Source: Pelargonium nanum (Eukaryota > Streptophyta > Magnoliopsida > Geraniales > Geraniaceae). Taken from it: DNA of 29,686 nucleotides. The notes under the pieces were generated by a model. That model saw only the letters and a list, made by a program, of their open reading frames with translations, was not told the DNA's origin and did no database searches. The position numbers were made by a program, and so were the translations under genes. The stretch spans positions 1 through 29,686 of the forward strand of contig JAYMTF010000816.1 of the NCBI GenBank assembly GCA_036897485.1. The letters run 5' to 3'. This document shows positions 12,964 to 24,234 of this stretch, one piece after another (position 1 is the stretch's first letter; every line of letters begins with the position of its first letter).

Positions 12964-14197
12964 TCATTTCTTTCCACTTCTCTTGAGCCCAGCACCTCCA
13001 ATTGGTCCTTTCTGCGCCTTGGCTCTAAGCTCCTTGAGTGCCTGTTCGCAATGAGATCATAACCAAATTAGTAATTTTCCAAACATTTGTATATGAGTTG
13101 AGAACAAATTCACAACGCCAAATGCCAATGCATTACCTTCTCTTCTTCCTTCTTTTTCTGGATGTTGGCCAAATCAACCTACACAAGTAATGTGCACTTA
13201 CATGAACACACAGCCAAGAAAAGATTTTGTAACACATAATTGAATCACACTCCTAAGCATAGAAACTTAAAAGTCAAAAACAATATCTATCTATAGCAAA
13301 GGTGGAGAGATTTCATTGTTGTTAAACTATGATTATCGTGTACAACAGAGGTGGAGAGATTTCATTGCTGTTTAACAATGATTATCGTGTACCACAGAAA
13401 TTTGGGGCATAACATATTCATATTAGGCTACAAGTACGAAACTTACAAGTCAAAAACGATATTTATCTAAAGCAAAGGAGGAACGATTTCATTGTTATAA
13501 GCATATTCATATTAGGCTACAAGTACGCAACTTACAAGTAAAAAACTATATCTATCTAAAGCAAAGGTGGAATGATTTCATTGTTGTTTAACTATGATTA
13601 TCAACTACAACAGAATTTTGGAGCATAGCATATTTCATATTAGGCTACAATTACGTGTTAAAAACTGCATGTGGAACAAGAAAAAGACAAAACAGAGCTA
13701 ACCATTGAACATTACTCAAACCAAGTGCCAAAAACTATTACTATGTAACTAAATATATGATCAAGAAAAAAATATGGTACAACTAAAAATATAAAAAAAA
13801 GAAAGGAAAAAACAAATTGTTTAGTACTTTTTTAGGCTTCTCAGATAACTATTCATTATTTTCTCATCAAACAAACAGAAAAACAGAAGAATATTCATCA
13901 TAACGCCAATTTCCTAAATATTTAATCAAATCAGATAAAGTTCAAACATATTTATAAATAATATAATAAATTACCTCGTCGTACTCTTTCTTCTCAGCTT
14001 TGGGGTGCTTCAAAGGCTTGGCTTTCCCACCTAAAAACGAAACAGAAAATTTTCTTACATTGATCATAAAATCTTATAAATTCATCTCGATATTGATGCC
14101 AATAACATTAAAAACGTGAATTGTCCGAAGAAACAAACATAAAAAATTAGGCTAATCTTGAGACGATCAAGAGCTTACCTTGCTTCCCTTGAGCCAT
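12964..14197 (-). CDS. TMA7: Translation machinery-associated protein TMA7
   Basis: Four small exons on the minus strand: 14197-14179, 14030-13975, 13178-13137 and 13041-12964. They join to a 64-aa protein, the usual length for TMA7. It starts MAQGKQGGKAKPLKHPK, continues EKKEYDE, VDLANIQKKKEEEKAL and ends in GGAGLKRSGKK. It is Lys-rich with a charged helix in the middle, as expected for this ribosome-associated factor, known in yeast as Tma7 and conserved across eukaryotes. All splice borders are GT-AG. The exons were too short to be obvious as open frames. The upstream region carries a TATA box and telo-boxes typical of translation genes. In Arabidopsis the homologue (At3g16040) sits between CES101 and PDX1.2, as here apart from the added genes. 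Confidence 0.95.
13256..13660. repeat. Diverged tandem repeats in TMA7 intron 2
   Basis: The 796-base intron between TMA7 exons 2 and 3 contains a repeated module. The phrase TATTAGGCTACAAGTACG or a close variant begins at 13421, 13510 and 13638. The phrase AAAGGTGGAGAGATTTCATT or a variant begins near 13297, 13346, 13471 and 13561. The longest period is about 128 bases, and a 49-base piece is duplicated directly at 13300 and 13349. I see no coding potential. Confidence 0.75.
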
Positions 14198-14210
14198 GAC
14201 TTGGACGGAA

Positions 14211-14269
14211 ACTAGGGTTAGGTCTTCGAACAAATTGATCGGAAGAGAAGGAGAGAGCCCTAACCCTAC
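14211..14269 (-). promoter_or_regulatory. Telo-box motifs in the TMA7 5' leader
   Basis: CCTAACCCTAGT on the minus strand (14211-14222) and CCCTAACCCTAC on the plus strand (about 14258-14269) contain AACCCTA telo-boxes. These motifs are common near the starts of plant ribosomal and translation factor genes, which fits TMA7. Confidence 0.6.
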
Positions 14270-14310
14270 TACAATTGCATGAGGTGATTCGGGGAAGGCC
14301 AGGCTCCAGC

Positions 14311-14318
14311 TATTTATA
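14311..14318 (-). promoter_or_regulatory. TATA box for TMA7
   Basis: TATAAATA on the minus strand, 114 bases before the start codon. This spacing leaves a leader of about 80 bases that holds the telo-boxes. Confidence 0.6.
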
Positions 14319-14490
14319 AGAGTTGTGGGCTATCGCACGCGCTCAGCGCGTGACCTTGTGGGTTTCTTGCCGACTGGAATTATGACACTAATTAGTAAAT
14401 TATTTTATTTCCTGAAAATAGACTTATTAGTTATTATTATTTTTTTAACGACTTATTATTATATTTGAAAAAGGAGTAATCACTTTCTTC

Positions 14491-14530
14491 AAAAAAAAGA
14501 AAAAAAAAAAGAAAAAAAGAAAAAAAAAAG
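14491..14530. repeat. A-rich tract
   Basis: About 40 bases of A runs broken by single G residues, upstream of TMA7. Purine-only low-complexity DNA; no other role is visible. Confidence 0.85.
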
Positions 14531-14743
14531 GATTAACCACTATTTTGCTATTTGGAAAGCTATTGGAGGCCTAATGTCATTGTCTTAATAATTTTTACAA
14601 TTATCATGTTAGGTTAAATGATTTAAGCACTTTAAATTTTATTTGAGATTTCGCTTCGAGACTTTTTGTGAACGATATGGATTGAGATTTTAGGTTAATA
14701 GAGGAGATCCGATTTGCCTCAACAAGGATCAGGTGTTGATGTT

Positions 14744-14965
14744 CTTTTTTTCCGGACGAACCATAATGTTCTTGAGCGGGCCCGCAAACTCGAAGTTGAC
14801 ACCTTTAAGCCATTTTACCACGCCCAATCTAATCCTCATTCGTGGATAAGTCACACTTGAAGCCTATCCCTCTATCTATGAGTGTGTTGAGCAGAGATCG
14901 AACACAAGCGTTCTTCCCACTTACGCACACACCCTGTGTATTCAACTGCGTCACTGTCCTTAGGT
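14744..14965 (-). mobile_element. tRNA-derived SINE with target site duplication
   Basis: On the minus strand the element starts near 14965, with an A-box-like GTGACGCAGTTG (about 14946-14957) and a B-box-like TGTTCGATCTC (about 14885-14897). It ends in an A-rich tail (complement of the T run at 14744-14750). It is bounded by direct repeats GGTGTTGATGTT (14732-14743) and GGTGTTGAGGTT (14966-14977), 11 of 12 matching, as target-primed insertion produces. Length is about 222 bases. The tail may extend over the shared T residues, so ends are good to a few bases. Family not named. Confidence 0.75.
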
Positions 14966-15225
14966 GGTGTTGAGGTTTTCATTAGAGCCAAAGATGAGTA
15001 TATATAACCAAAACCATTTTTGCTGTTGCATAATTGCCTAATTGATATATTTTACATTTCTTTGAACAAAGTGAAGTACATACAAGATGGAAACAAACAA
15101 GCTAGTATAATAGAAACTTCATTAATATTCAATAAACTATGCTCATGTTGCATTGTTGTGATGTACAAACAAGGCATGAAAACTGATACATCAGATAATT
15201 TGCTCTAAGGATCATTATTTTCCCT

Positions 15226-18158
15226 CTACCTTCCTTCCATTTCTGACATCGACACCATATTCGAGGAATAAGTCTCAGTCTTGGTCGCGATCACACTCGT
15301 GTTGAAGACAAATGCAGGTTGTTTCGGGGCAGGTCGGGGCATCCTTTCATTTGTAAGCATAGAAATAACATCAGCCATGTCGGGTCTATCTTCCGGACTC
15401 TCTTGTACACATAATAGTCCTACATGTATGCATCTCAACATTTCATTTCTGTCACACAAGTCGCCACCTAATGTTTGATCCACAATCTCCAAGCATGAAT
15501 CTCTTCTCCACAACTCCCATGTCTGCAAGTAAAACACATCCAAAATTATGTAACAAAAAATGTCCTGTAATGGAAACATTTGTGGGAAGATGCAAAAACA
15601 TGATCCACAACTTACATGTTCGATAAGTGTAAACGAAGTGTTCTTCGTTGCACTCACTATCTCTAACAACATTACTCCGAAGCTAAACACATCGGATTTA
15701 ATAGAGAAAGTTCCATCCTTAATGTACTCTGGGGACATGTAACCACTAGTAACACTAATTTGATTAGTATAGGAAGTGTGTGATAATATATAAATGCATG
15801 TACTTAAATCATTAGTTACCGAGTTCCAACGACCCTTTTAGTATTTGCTTCTGATTCATTCTGGCCAAAGATCTTTGCAGTGCCAAAATCTGATATTTTT
15901 GGATTCATATCAGCATCAAGTAAAATGTTGCTGGTTTTTAAGTCTCTGTGAATTATCCTCAGTCTTGAGTGTTTGTGAAGGTAGAGAAGTCCTTGAGCAA
16001 TCCCTTCGATGATGCTAAAACGCTTCTTCCAATCTAGCAAATGTTTTTTCGTGGAATCTGCTCGTAGAATACATGTACAAATACGCGAGGTTAACAACAA
16101 TCAAACCATTTTTTTGCCATCAAAAGTGAATAGAAATGAAGTATATATGTGCAAACCAAATAGGAAGAAATCCAAGCTTTTATTGGGCATGAACTCATAG
16201 ATTAACATCTTTTCTTCTCTTTCAATGCAACAGCCGACGAGTCTGACAAGGTTAGTGTGTTGCAGTCTTGCAATCAAAGCAAGTTCATTCTTGAACTCCT
16301 GTAGTCCTTGGCCAGAACTTTTTGAAAGCCTTTTTAATGCTACTTCTTGTCCATTCTCTAGTTTCCCCTGAAATTGAAACACTCCTTGTAAGTTGTAACC
16401 TATTAGTACTTCAACTATAACTGAGTATTGTTTTTGCAAATCAAATTCCATACATATATTACCTTGTAAACAGGTCCATAGCCACCTTGACCAAGCTTGT
16501 TTGTAAAGGCAAAATTATTAGCAGCAGATGAAATGGTTGCAAAGCTGAAAAATTGCAACTCATGACTCTTCTTTCCATCTCTATTTGGATTCTTCTCTAA
16601 CTCTGACTTGTTGGCCTCTGTGGTATATGCTCCTAGCTCATTTAACAACACATCTTGTTCGGTCTTCGCTTTCCCTTTTTAGTCATAAACATAGACAATC
16701 AGGCATGATTAAGTATATATCATAGATCATCCATTAACAACTAAATATTTTTATTACAAAAATTACCTTCTGATCTGAGTTTTCTTTGTCTTTTGCAGCA
16801 TAAAGAGCCCAAGATGAGTATAAGAGAAGCTACTCCACTTGCAATCACTAGCCATATCCACCATTTCTGTTTTTCTGCAATACAAACTTCATATCAGTTT
16901 ATATATATATATATATACAGATACTGATAGAGACAAAACTGATCAAGTTACCTTTCTTGAAATGATAGATATATATTTCTCTTCCAGATTCATTTACTTC
17001 TTCAAATCTTGTCCCGCGCCTCCAAATCTGACAACCAGTTTCATCATAAGCAAAAGCAGCGCAAGAACAATCGGTAAAGCATCTATCCTGACAGTCAAAG
17101 ACACTCCCATTCTGGCTTGCAGAAATATGTTCACCCCCATCTACTACAACTCTTCTCAATACTGGTGAAAACCCAGTGTCAAGTCCCCGGCAATCCGGCA
17201 TTTTTCTCTCCACACAACCAGGTGCCTGAGATCCCCCATAACCACATTTACCAAAATCTGAAAGCAACCCACTTCCTGTGAATTCACCATCTAAATCCAT
17301 GGCAAATCTTGATATCTTTGTATTATTAGTCATGGAAAATGTGAAGTAGGTCTCATTTTCATTAGAAATGTAGCTAAATGTGAACTTCTCTGTGGAGGGC
17401 TCTACTGGGATGTACAAATCTGCAAACTTGAAATGGTCTTTCTGCCAAGGACCACTTTTCCAGCGGATGTCGCCATTCCACCAGATGATCAACTGTCTTG
17501 TACCATTCGGGTCTCCACCAATTTTGTAACTTCCTTGTCCCGGTACTTCATAGCTTCTACATGAAGTAAGTGACCAGGATTGGCCTGTTTTGAAGTTAAT
17601 CCCAAGCTTCATGCCTGGCACAAGTGTATCAGTGGGATGGTCAAAGCTTTCCCACAAATCTTGTTTGACAGATCCATCAGAATCCAGCTCCCTCAATACT
17701 AAGTTCCCCGAATCCAATAGTATCGCGCTTGTATTACTATCACCTGATGTTTTAATGGAACTCAATGGGACATAGGTAACATCATTACCTCCGGCGTATG
17801 AAATCATCAAAATGCCAAATTCATCAATCATAAGAGCTCCAGACTGATCATCTGATATTGGATTGTCTCTGTTGGCAACCCATAAATACCTCCTGTCTGA
17901 TAGCAAACCTATATCTTTGGTCACAGTCCAGTCATCACCTATGTTGCACCAGATTCCTAAGTACCTCAGCTTTGAAGAACCCGGGCTAAAGAATCCAAGA
18001 GTGAATGCTCCTTTAGCTGAGACCAGCTGTTCGCCGTCCCTGAGCACCTGGCCTTGTGCTAATGTGTCTGCTGCAGAACAATAAGGCATCATCAGTAAAA
18101 TATGGAAACATGATGACAACAAACTGAGAAGGATAAGGTTTCTTTCAATGGTAGCCAT
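15226..18158 (-). CDS. Full-length G-type lectin S-receptor-like Ser/Thr kinase (gene C, CES101-like)
   Basis: Seven exons: 18158-16952, 16874-16767, 16674-16463, 16367-16157, 16057-15820, 15745-15616, 15522-15226, giving 800 aa. The ATG at 18158 is preferred to 18185 because it begins a clean signal peptide (about 1-29). Layout: B-lectin about 31-185 ([41 protein letters not shown]); S-locus glycoprotein about 200-305; PAN about 320-400 ([16 protein letters not shown]); membrane helix about 407-430; kinase with GQGGYG 500-505, Lys521, HRD 616-618, DFG 636-638. No EGF domain. Oddities: DFG is followed by TAKIFG instead of LARIF, and TRGYMSPEY replaces TYGYMSPEY. The exon 3 acceptor (ACTAAAAAG) has almost no pyrimidine tract. 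The VLLNELGAY juxtamembrane motif resembles Arabidopsis CES101. Confidence 0.92.
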
Positions 18159-18714
18159 TAAAAAAAAACTGGACAGACAGTGCACAAAGCTAATGAAATG
18201 CTACTCTTTTGACTCCTGTTGTTTGCATATATATACTTAATGTTGAATTTTCAATGATATCGCTCACCTTTGACTTGTAATATACATGAGCATCAATAAA
18301 AACAATCCAATGAGCTGGCTTTCTTGACCTTTTTGCTGGTCTTGGGTCCACTCCAATGTTCTTGTCACATACGTTACTGGTATTGTAATTAAGGGAAGCA
18401 AATAAAACAAATACCATCACTTGTCTACATCTGGAACTGACCTTTTTCTAAGGATGCAAAAGTTGAATGATAGGTTTGACAATATGGTACGCATCTTTCG
18501 TTTCGAGGAAATTTCTCGAGGATAGTCCATAGAAATGAGTACTTAACACTTATAGAAAGTGATTCAAAGTTGGATGATTTGCATTGAGACTTGAAAGATT
18601 ACAAGCTCTAACTAGTCCTCTAATTAGGCCTAGCTAGGATCAAGGTGTACAAAAAAATCATGATACACACAATAAATTGATACACAAACAGAACATTCAC
18701 ACTTTAACACGACC
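18159..18714. other. Spacer between genes C and D
   Basis: The half next to gene C is its promoter. The rest, beyond about 18420, is the 3' flank of gene D. No gene or repeat is seen. The open frame at 18190-18420 has no family signal. Confidence 0.5.
18209..18329 (-). promoter_or_regulatory. Gene C promoter: TATA box and three W-boxes
   Basis: TATATATA on the minus strand lies at about 18226-18235, some 70 bases before the start. W-box cores, written on the plus strand, are TTGACT at 18209-18214, TTGACT at 18270-18275 and TTGACC at 18324-18329. W-boxes bind WRKY factors and are typical of defence-induced RLK genes. A related block (AAGAAAGCCAGC) also occurs before gene D. Confidence 0.45.
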
Positions 18715-21647
18715 TTATTTTGTAATCTCTGCTATTGATTGTGGAACAATCTGAACCTCTGTTTCTTGGATGCTCCTTTTGATAACAAATGCAGGCTGTT
18801 TCAGTGTAGGTAATGGCATGGTTGCACTTGTAATCATTGAAACAATATCGGACATGGAAGGTCTATCCACTGGACTATCCTGCATACACAAGAGACCTAC
18901 ATGTATGCATCTTAACACTTCATTTCTGTCATATACATCATCTAATACTGGATCTACAATGTCCAAGCATGAACCTTCCGTCCACAACTTCCATAACTGG
19001 AAAAGAAAAATAAACATATCCAATTATGTCATGTAATGATGAATCAGATAAAAAAATATGAGCACAAATGATTGTGAGCTTACATATTCTATGAGGGTTA
19101 GGTTTTCAGATTGACAAAAACTAGTGTTCTTCCTTCCACTTACTATCTCTATCAACAGCACCCCAAAGCTAAATACGTCCGACTTAATGGAGAAAATTCC
19201 ATCCTTTATGTACTCTGGAGACATATAACCTCTGAATGTAGAGTTAAACAGGTTTGGTTAGTACCCAATTTAGGATTAATAATAAAAATGCTTAGTTTAA
19301 TACTAATAAAGATGGGCTGTTTAGTGTTCACTTACTGAGTGCCAATAACCTTATTTGTGTTTGCTTCTGACTCATTCTGACCAAATATCTTAGCTGTTCC
19401 AAAATCTGATATTTTTGGGTTCATCTCAGCATCAAGTAAAATGTTGCTAGCTTTTAAGTCCCTATGTATTATCCTCAATCTTGAATACTTATGGAGGTAA
19501 AGAAGTCCATGAGCAATCCCTTCGATGATATGAAAACGTCTCCTCCAATCTAGTAAATGCTTTTTAGCAGGATCTGATAAACAAGTTGTAAAAAATAAAT
19601 TATGATATGATCAATTTGAAACATATTAATTGACACATATATAGCTGGATAAAGTTTGCTAACCAAATAAGAAGAAATCCAAGCTTTTGTTGGACATGTA
19701 CTCGTAGACGAGCATCTTTTCTCCTCTTTCAATGCAGCATCCTATCAGTCGGACAAGGTTATTGTGCTGCAGTCTGGCAATCAATGCAAGTTCATTTTTA
19801 AACTCTTTTAGTCCTTGCCCAGAATTATCTGAAAGCCTCTTTATCGCGACTTCTAGACCACTTTGTAGTTCTCCCTGAATTAGAAGTAACAATCTGTTAG
19901 TCCTAAAATAGCACCTAATTACTTGATTTCTTAGACTTGATGTATTTTTACCTTGTAAACAGGCCCATAGCCACCTTCACCAAGCTTGTGTGTGGATGCA
20001 AAATCATTTGTAGCAGATGACATGCTTGCAAAGCTGAAAAATTGCAATTCATTGTTCTTTCTCCCATCATTTTCGGGTTTTCTATCGATTTCTAATTTGC
20101 TGGTATAAGCTCCTATCTCACTTAACAACACAGCTTGCTCTTTCTTGTTCTTCCCTGGTAATGAAAAGTCATCAGTTAACAATCAAAGATGTTCATTTTC
20201 ATAAGCTATTTCGAGGAGTTAGCTAATTACCTTCTGCTCTGAGTTGTTTTTGTATTATGCACCATATGGAACCCAATAGGAGCATAAGAGAAACCAATCC
20301 TCCTGCAATCACTAGCCACATCCACCATTTGTTTGCTGCAATTTGACAGAAAAAAATATGTCCTCTCATATGTTCACATTCCCATAAAGAAACCTTTTTT
20401 CACAGATAATACAAAGAAACTTAATTACCCTGTTCAGAATTAGGAAAGTCTAGAAAATAAACTTGTGTTCCAAGTTTACTGGATGATTCTTTCACTCCTT
20501 TGCTCCAAATCCTGCAACCTGTTTCGTCAAACTGATAAGCAGCACAAGAACAGTTGCTGAAGCAGCTTGCCTTACAATCATAGACACTCCAAGTGAAGTT
20601 TCTATTTCCAGACCATCCATAAACAACGGCATCAAATGAAACTGAAACTGTCCTCAGTTTTGGTGAATCCCAACTGGCAAGTCCTCGGCAATCTGGCAAC
20701 TTTTTCTCCACACAACCAGCTATATCACGAGCTCCACCGTACCCGCAACCACCCATATCAATCAGCTTTCCACTTCCTTTAAACACACCATCTAAATCCA
20801 TAGTGTATCTTGAGATACTTTCATTGTCAGTCATGGAAAATGTGAAGTACTTCTCGTCTTCATTAGAGATGTAGCTGAACTTGTAACTCCCAGCTCCAGA
20901 AGATAGCTCGGGGAGGAACTCGAAATGCCCTTTTTCCTCCTGCCAAGGTCCACTAGTCCAGTACACTTTGTCCTCCCACCAGATAACCAACTGGCTAGTA
21001 CCGTTCGGGTCTCCTCCGATTCTGAAAGTTCCAGGCCCTGGTATCCCAAAGCTCCTCCATGAAGTGAGTGACCAAGTCTGGCCTGTTTTGAAGTTAATCC
21101 CAAGCTTCATGCCAGGCAAGAGTGTGTCAGTTGGATGATCAAAACTTTCCCACAAAACCTGTTTCACAGATCCATCAGAATCCAGCTCCCTCAGTACTAA
21201 GTTTCCAGAATCCAATAGTGTCAAGCTAGTACTGTTAGTACTTGTAGCTTTGATGGAGCTCAACCGGATAGGATCGCTTCCATTGAGTGTGATCATCAGT
21301 ATGCCAAATTCATCAATCATAAGAGCTCCAGATTCTGTTTCCACTATTTGATCATCTCTGTTGGCAACCCATGAATAGTTCCTCTCTCCTTGTGTGGTCA
21401 GATCATTGCTCACAGTCCAATCATCAGCTTTGTTGCACCAAATTCCTAGATACCTTATGAATGATTCACCTGGGCTGAAGAATCCAAGACTGAAGGTCCC
21501 TTCAGCTGAGTCCAGCCGTTCACGGTCCCTGAGCTTTTGGCCTTGTACTAATGTGTCTGTTGCTGCATCACAAGGTTGGCTAATCAATAACAAGATCAGG
21601 TAACAATAAAAGATAAGAGAGAATGGACTAGTTTCTTTGGTAACCAT
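18715..21647 (-). CDS. Full-length G-type lectin S-receptor-like Ser/Thr kinase (gene D, CES101-like)
   Basis: Seven exons: 21647-20429, 20335-20231, 20154-19952, 19874-19664, 19573-19336, 19231-19084, 18996-18715, giving 801 aa. The ATG at 21647 (MVTKETS) gives a good signal peptide; the frame is open to an ATG at 21698. Layout: B-lectin with [28 protein letters not shown] and [17 protein letters not shown]-locus glycoprotein; PAN with [17 protein letters not shown]; membrane helix [10 protein letters not shown]; kinase with GEGGYG, Lys521, HRDLKASN (616-618 HRD), DFGTAKIFG. Tandem partner of gene C. Oddities: activation segment TQGYMSPEY, and a diverged tail ending IAEITK instead of the usual EGR end, so the last exon is shorter (282 bp). 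The exon 6 acceptor was set to 19231 to keep the frame. Confidence 0.92.
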
Positions 21648-21903
21648 CAGAATAGAGAGCTGAGGAATGAGCAAAACCAGTTCTGCTCTTTGCTTCATGA
21701 AATAAAATATCAGTCTTCCCTGGGGTATAATATTGTGCTGGCTTCTTTGACTCTTGACTTTTCAAGTATTTGTCTCTTTCTTGGAAATACACTTGAACCA
21801 TTACATTAAAATGCTGTTTTTGCACAAATGAAGTCCATGACTTTCAAGTAATTACACATGCATCTTTACAGAAACAAACAACCACCTGAATTAGATCATA
21901 CGC
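21648..21903 (-). promoter_or_regulatory. Gene D promoter with paired W-boxes
   Basis: Two W-box cores TTGACT lie at 21747-21752 and 21754-21759 (plus strand reading), about 100 bases before the gene D start, with a TATTATA stretch near 21726-21733. The region is only 256 bases long and also holds the 3' UTR of gene E, so the two genes are tightly packed head to tail. Confidence 0.4.
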
Positions 21904-24234
21904 CTATCTTCCTTCAATTGGGGACAATGTTACAAGATTAGGTGAACATTTCTTAGTCTCATTTTCAACCACAATACCATCCTTCTTTCTGTTACCACAA
22001 TAGAAAGCTGGCTGCTTAGGAATCGGGAGACGCATAGTGCCATTCGTAAGCATAGACACAACATCAGACATTGTAGGTCTTTCACTTGCATTTTCTTCTA
22101 CACAAAGGAGACCAACTTGTATGTGTCTTACCAGTTCTTCACTGCTAAACGTCTCGCCTATGGATTTTTCAATCAGCTCCATGCTTCTACCTTCCCTCCA
22201 TAAGTCCCATGCCTAAAGCATCATCTCCGCGTTGTTAGTTTTGTTAACCCATAAGATGGCTTGGTACAATCTATACTACAGTACAGTTTAAATTAAGTAT
22301 TTGCTTGACTTACAAATCTTATAAGGTTAAGAGGATATTCATCTCCAGAGAAACTAGTAGCTTTCTTTCCACTCATAATCTCCAAGACTATGACGCCAAA
22401 GCTAAACACATCAGACTTGTCTGAGTAGATTCCCCCCATTGCATACTCTGGAGACATATAGCCACTGTATTCAACATCAGTTAGTTCCTTCATGAGTTTT
22501 CAAGTAAGCAAGAAGATGTATATATGTAGAGTTTAAGTGTCCACTTACTATGTTCCAACAATTCTCCTCGTGTTTGCTGCGGATTTGTTTTGCTCAAAGA
22601 TTCTAGCCAATCCAAAATCTGATATCTTGGGCTTAAATTCACTGTCAAGTAAAATATTGCTTGTTTTCAAATCTCTATGGATCACTTTGAGTCTTGAGTA
22701 CTTGTGCAGGTAAAGAAGTCCTTGCGCGGTTCCTTCTATGATGTCAAGACGCTTCTTCCAATCCAACAGCTTTTTCTTGGTAGGATCTGTTTCAAGTTTT
22801 GTTTTACAGGTCTAGCAATTAAAACATCATATGGAATCTTAACAGAAACATGAAGAACAGAAAACAAAAATAAAGAAAGGTTCAAGTGTTACAAACCAAA
22901 GAGGAAACAATCCAAACTCTTGTGGGGCAAAAACTCATACACTAACATCTTTTCACTTCTCTCAATGCAGCAACCCAAAAGTCTAACAAGATTCGTGTGC
23001 TGGAGTTTTGCAATAAGCTTGATCTCATTCTTGAACTCAGCCATTCCTTGGCTTGAGCCACTAGAAAGTCTTTTCACAGCAACTTCTTGCCCACCAATTA
23101 GATTACCCTAAGGATTTAGTTTCAACTTTCATTATGCAATTGGGATTTCAGAAGCTCCTGAATTAGTTTGCAACACTAAAACATGTTACCTTGTAAACAG
23201 CTCCAAATCCACCCTCCCCAAGCTTATTCGCAGATGAGAATTGATTGGTGGCAGTGCTTATGAATTTGAATGAGAACATTTGCATTTCATCTCCCAGTTT
23301 ATTGTGTTTCTCAATCTCGTTTGCGTTGCTAAGTATCGAAGGCGATCTCATTTGAGCACCTGAAGAAAACAAAGAACTTCCTTCACCAAAATTTCTCATC
23401 TGCAATAACCTGCATATCCTCAACATGTATTCAATAAAACGAGAAAAAGAAAAACCTTTCATGTCATGTCTTCCTGGGGAGCTTTCGGCTTCTTTTAGCC
23501 CAAAATAGCAATATACAGCTACTAAAGATATTGCTATTGCAGGTGGGACTACTCCAAGAACCCATATCCACCAAAACCCTCCATTTCTGCTTTTAAGAGT
23601 GCTTCCATCAGTAAAAGGAGGATCAGCAGCAGGTGCAGGTGTTGGTGTAGGTTTAGGTGGTGGCACTGAGATGAAAACACTCCAGTTTAAGTTCTTGAAA
23701 ACAAAAGGTCTACATATTTGAATCTATATCCAAAATCAAGAACAATTGAAACAAATTATACTTACCATGGCTTGTATTGCGAGTGAGGACATAAAAGTGA
23801 TCCTTCGAAGAAGATAGCTCTTCAATATGCAGTTTTGATTCCTGGATTAGAACACATACAAGCTCAGTATACCTGCCACCAGTGTCCAAGCTTATCAAGA
23901 AGAACCCAGAACAGGAACATAATGCCAAGCACGCATCTGGACAATCATAAGACTTATAACTTGTAATGATTTTAAAAGAAGCCCATATCGAAATGTCACG
24001 TATACTTAAGTAACCTATCTTTTCCATGAAATAATAATCCCCGTCCCTCTCGCATCTGTCCTTTGATTTTGGGGACTCATGTGACAGTGAGACCATGGTT
24101 TTTCCTACAGAGATGATGGTACTTTTTGCAGCTGCACGATCGGATTTGGACTGGTATGTGTAGTAAAAGATAAAGATGAAGGTTATGAGAAACATAAAAA
24201 GAATAGCATTAGCTAGCTCTCTCTTGCTTGCCAT
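21904..24234 (-). CDS. Short-ectodomain S-domain receptor-like kinase (gene E), exon 3 shifted
   Basis: Exons: 24234-23766, 23665-23456, exon 3 to 23190, 23107-22897, 22786-22549, 22464-22314, 22212-21904. Layout: signal anchor (about 9-25); PAN-like core [16 protein letters not shown]; Pro-rich stalk; membrane helix; kinase with [11 protein letters not shown] Lys, [24 protein letters not shown]; tail LSPIEGR. No lectin domain. Exon 3 has one extra base relative to gene F just after the usual acceptor (23399), which would give TGA after five codons. A second acceptor, TTTTCTTCAG before 23359, restores the frame and skips the damaged stretch, giving 585 aa. The exon 2 donor (AAAG|GTTTTTC) is also weak. 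It may be a working gene with a moved splice site or a young pseudogene. Confidence 0.75.

Noticed and set aside
16839-17168. Plus-strand frame opposite gene C exon 1
   Set aside because: It is antisense to the PAN-coding part of gene C and includes an AT microsatellite (about 16901-16918).
20831-21103. 90-aa frame inside gene D exon 1
   Set aside because: Shadow frame of the S-locus glycoprotein coding region.
21647-21698. Upstream in-frame ATG as the gene D start
   Set aside because: Starting at 21698 places polar residues before the signal peptide; 21647 aligns with gene C and gives a standard signal peptide.
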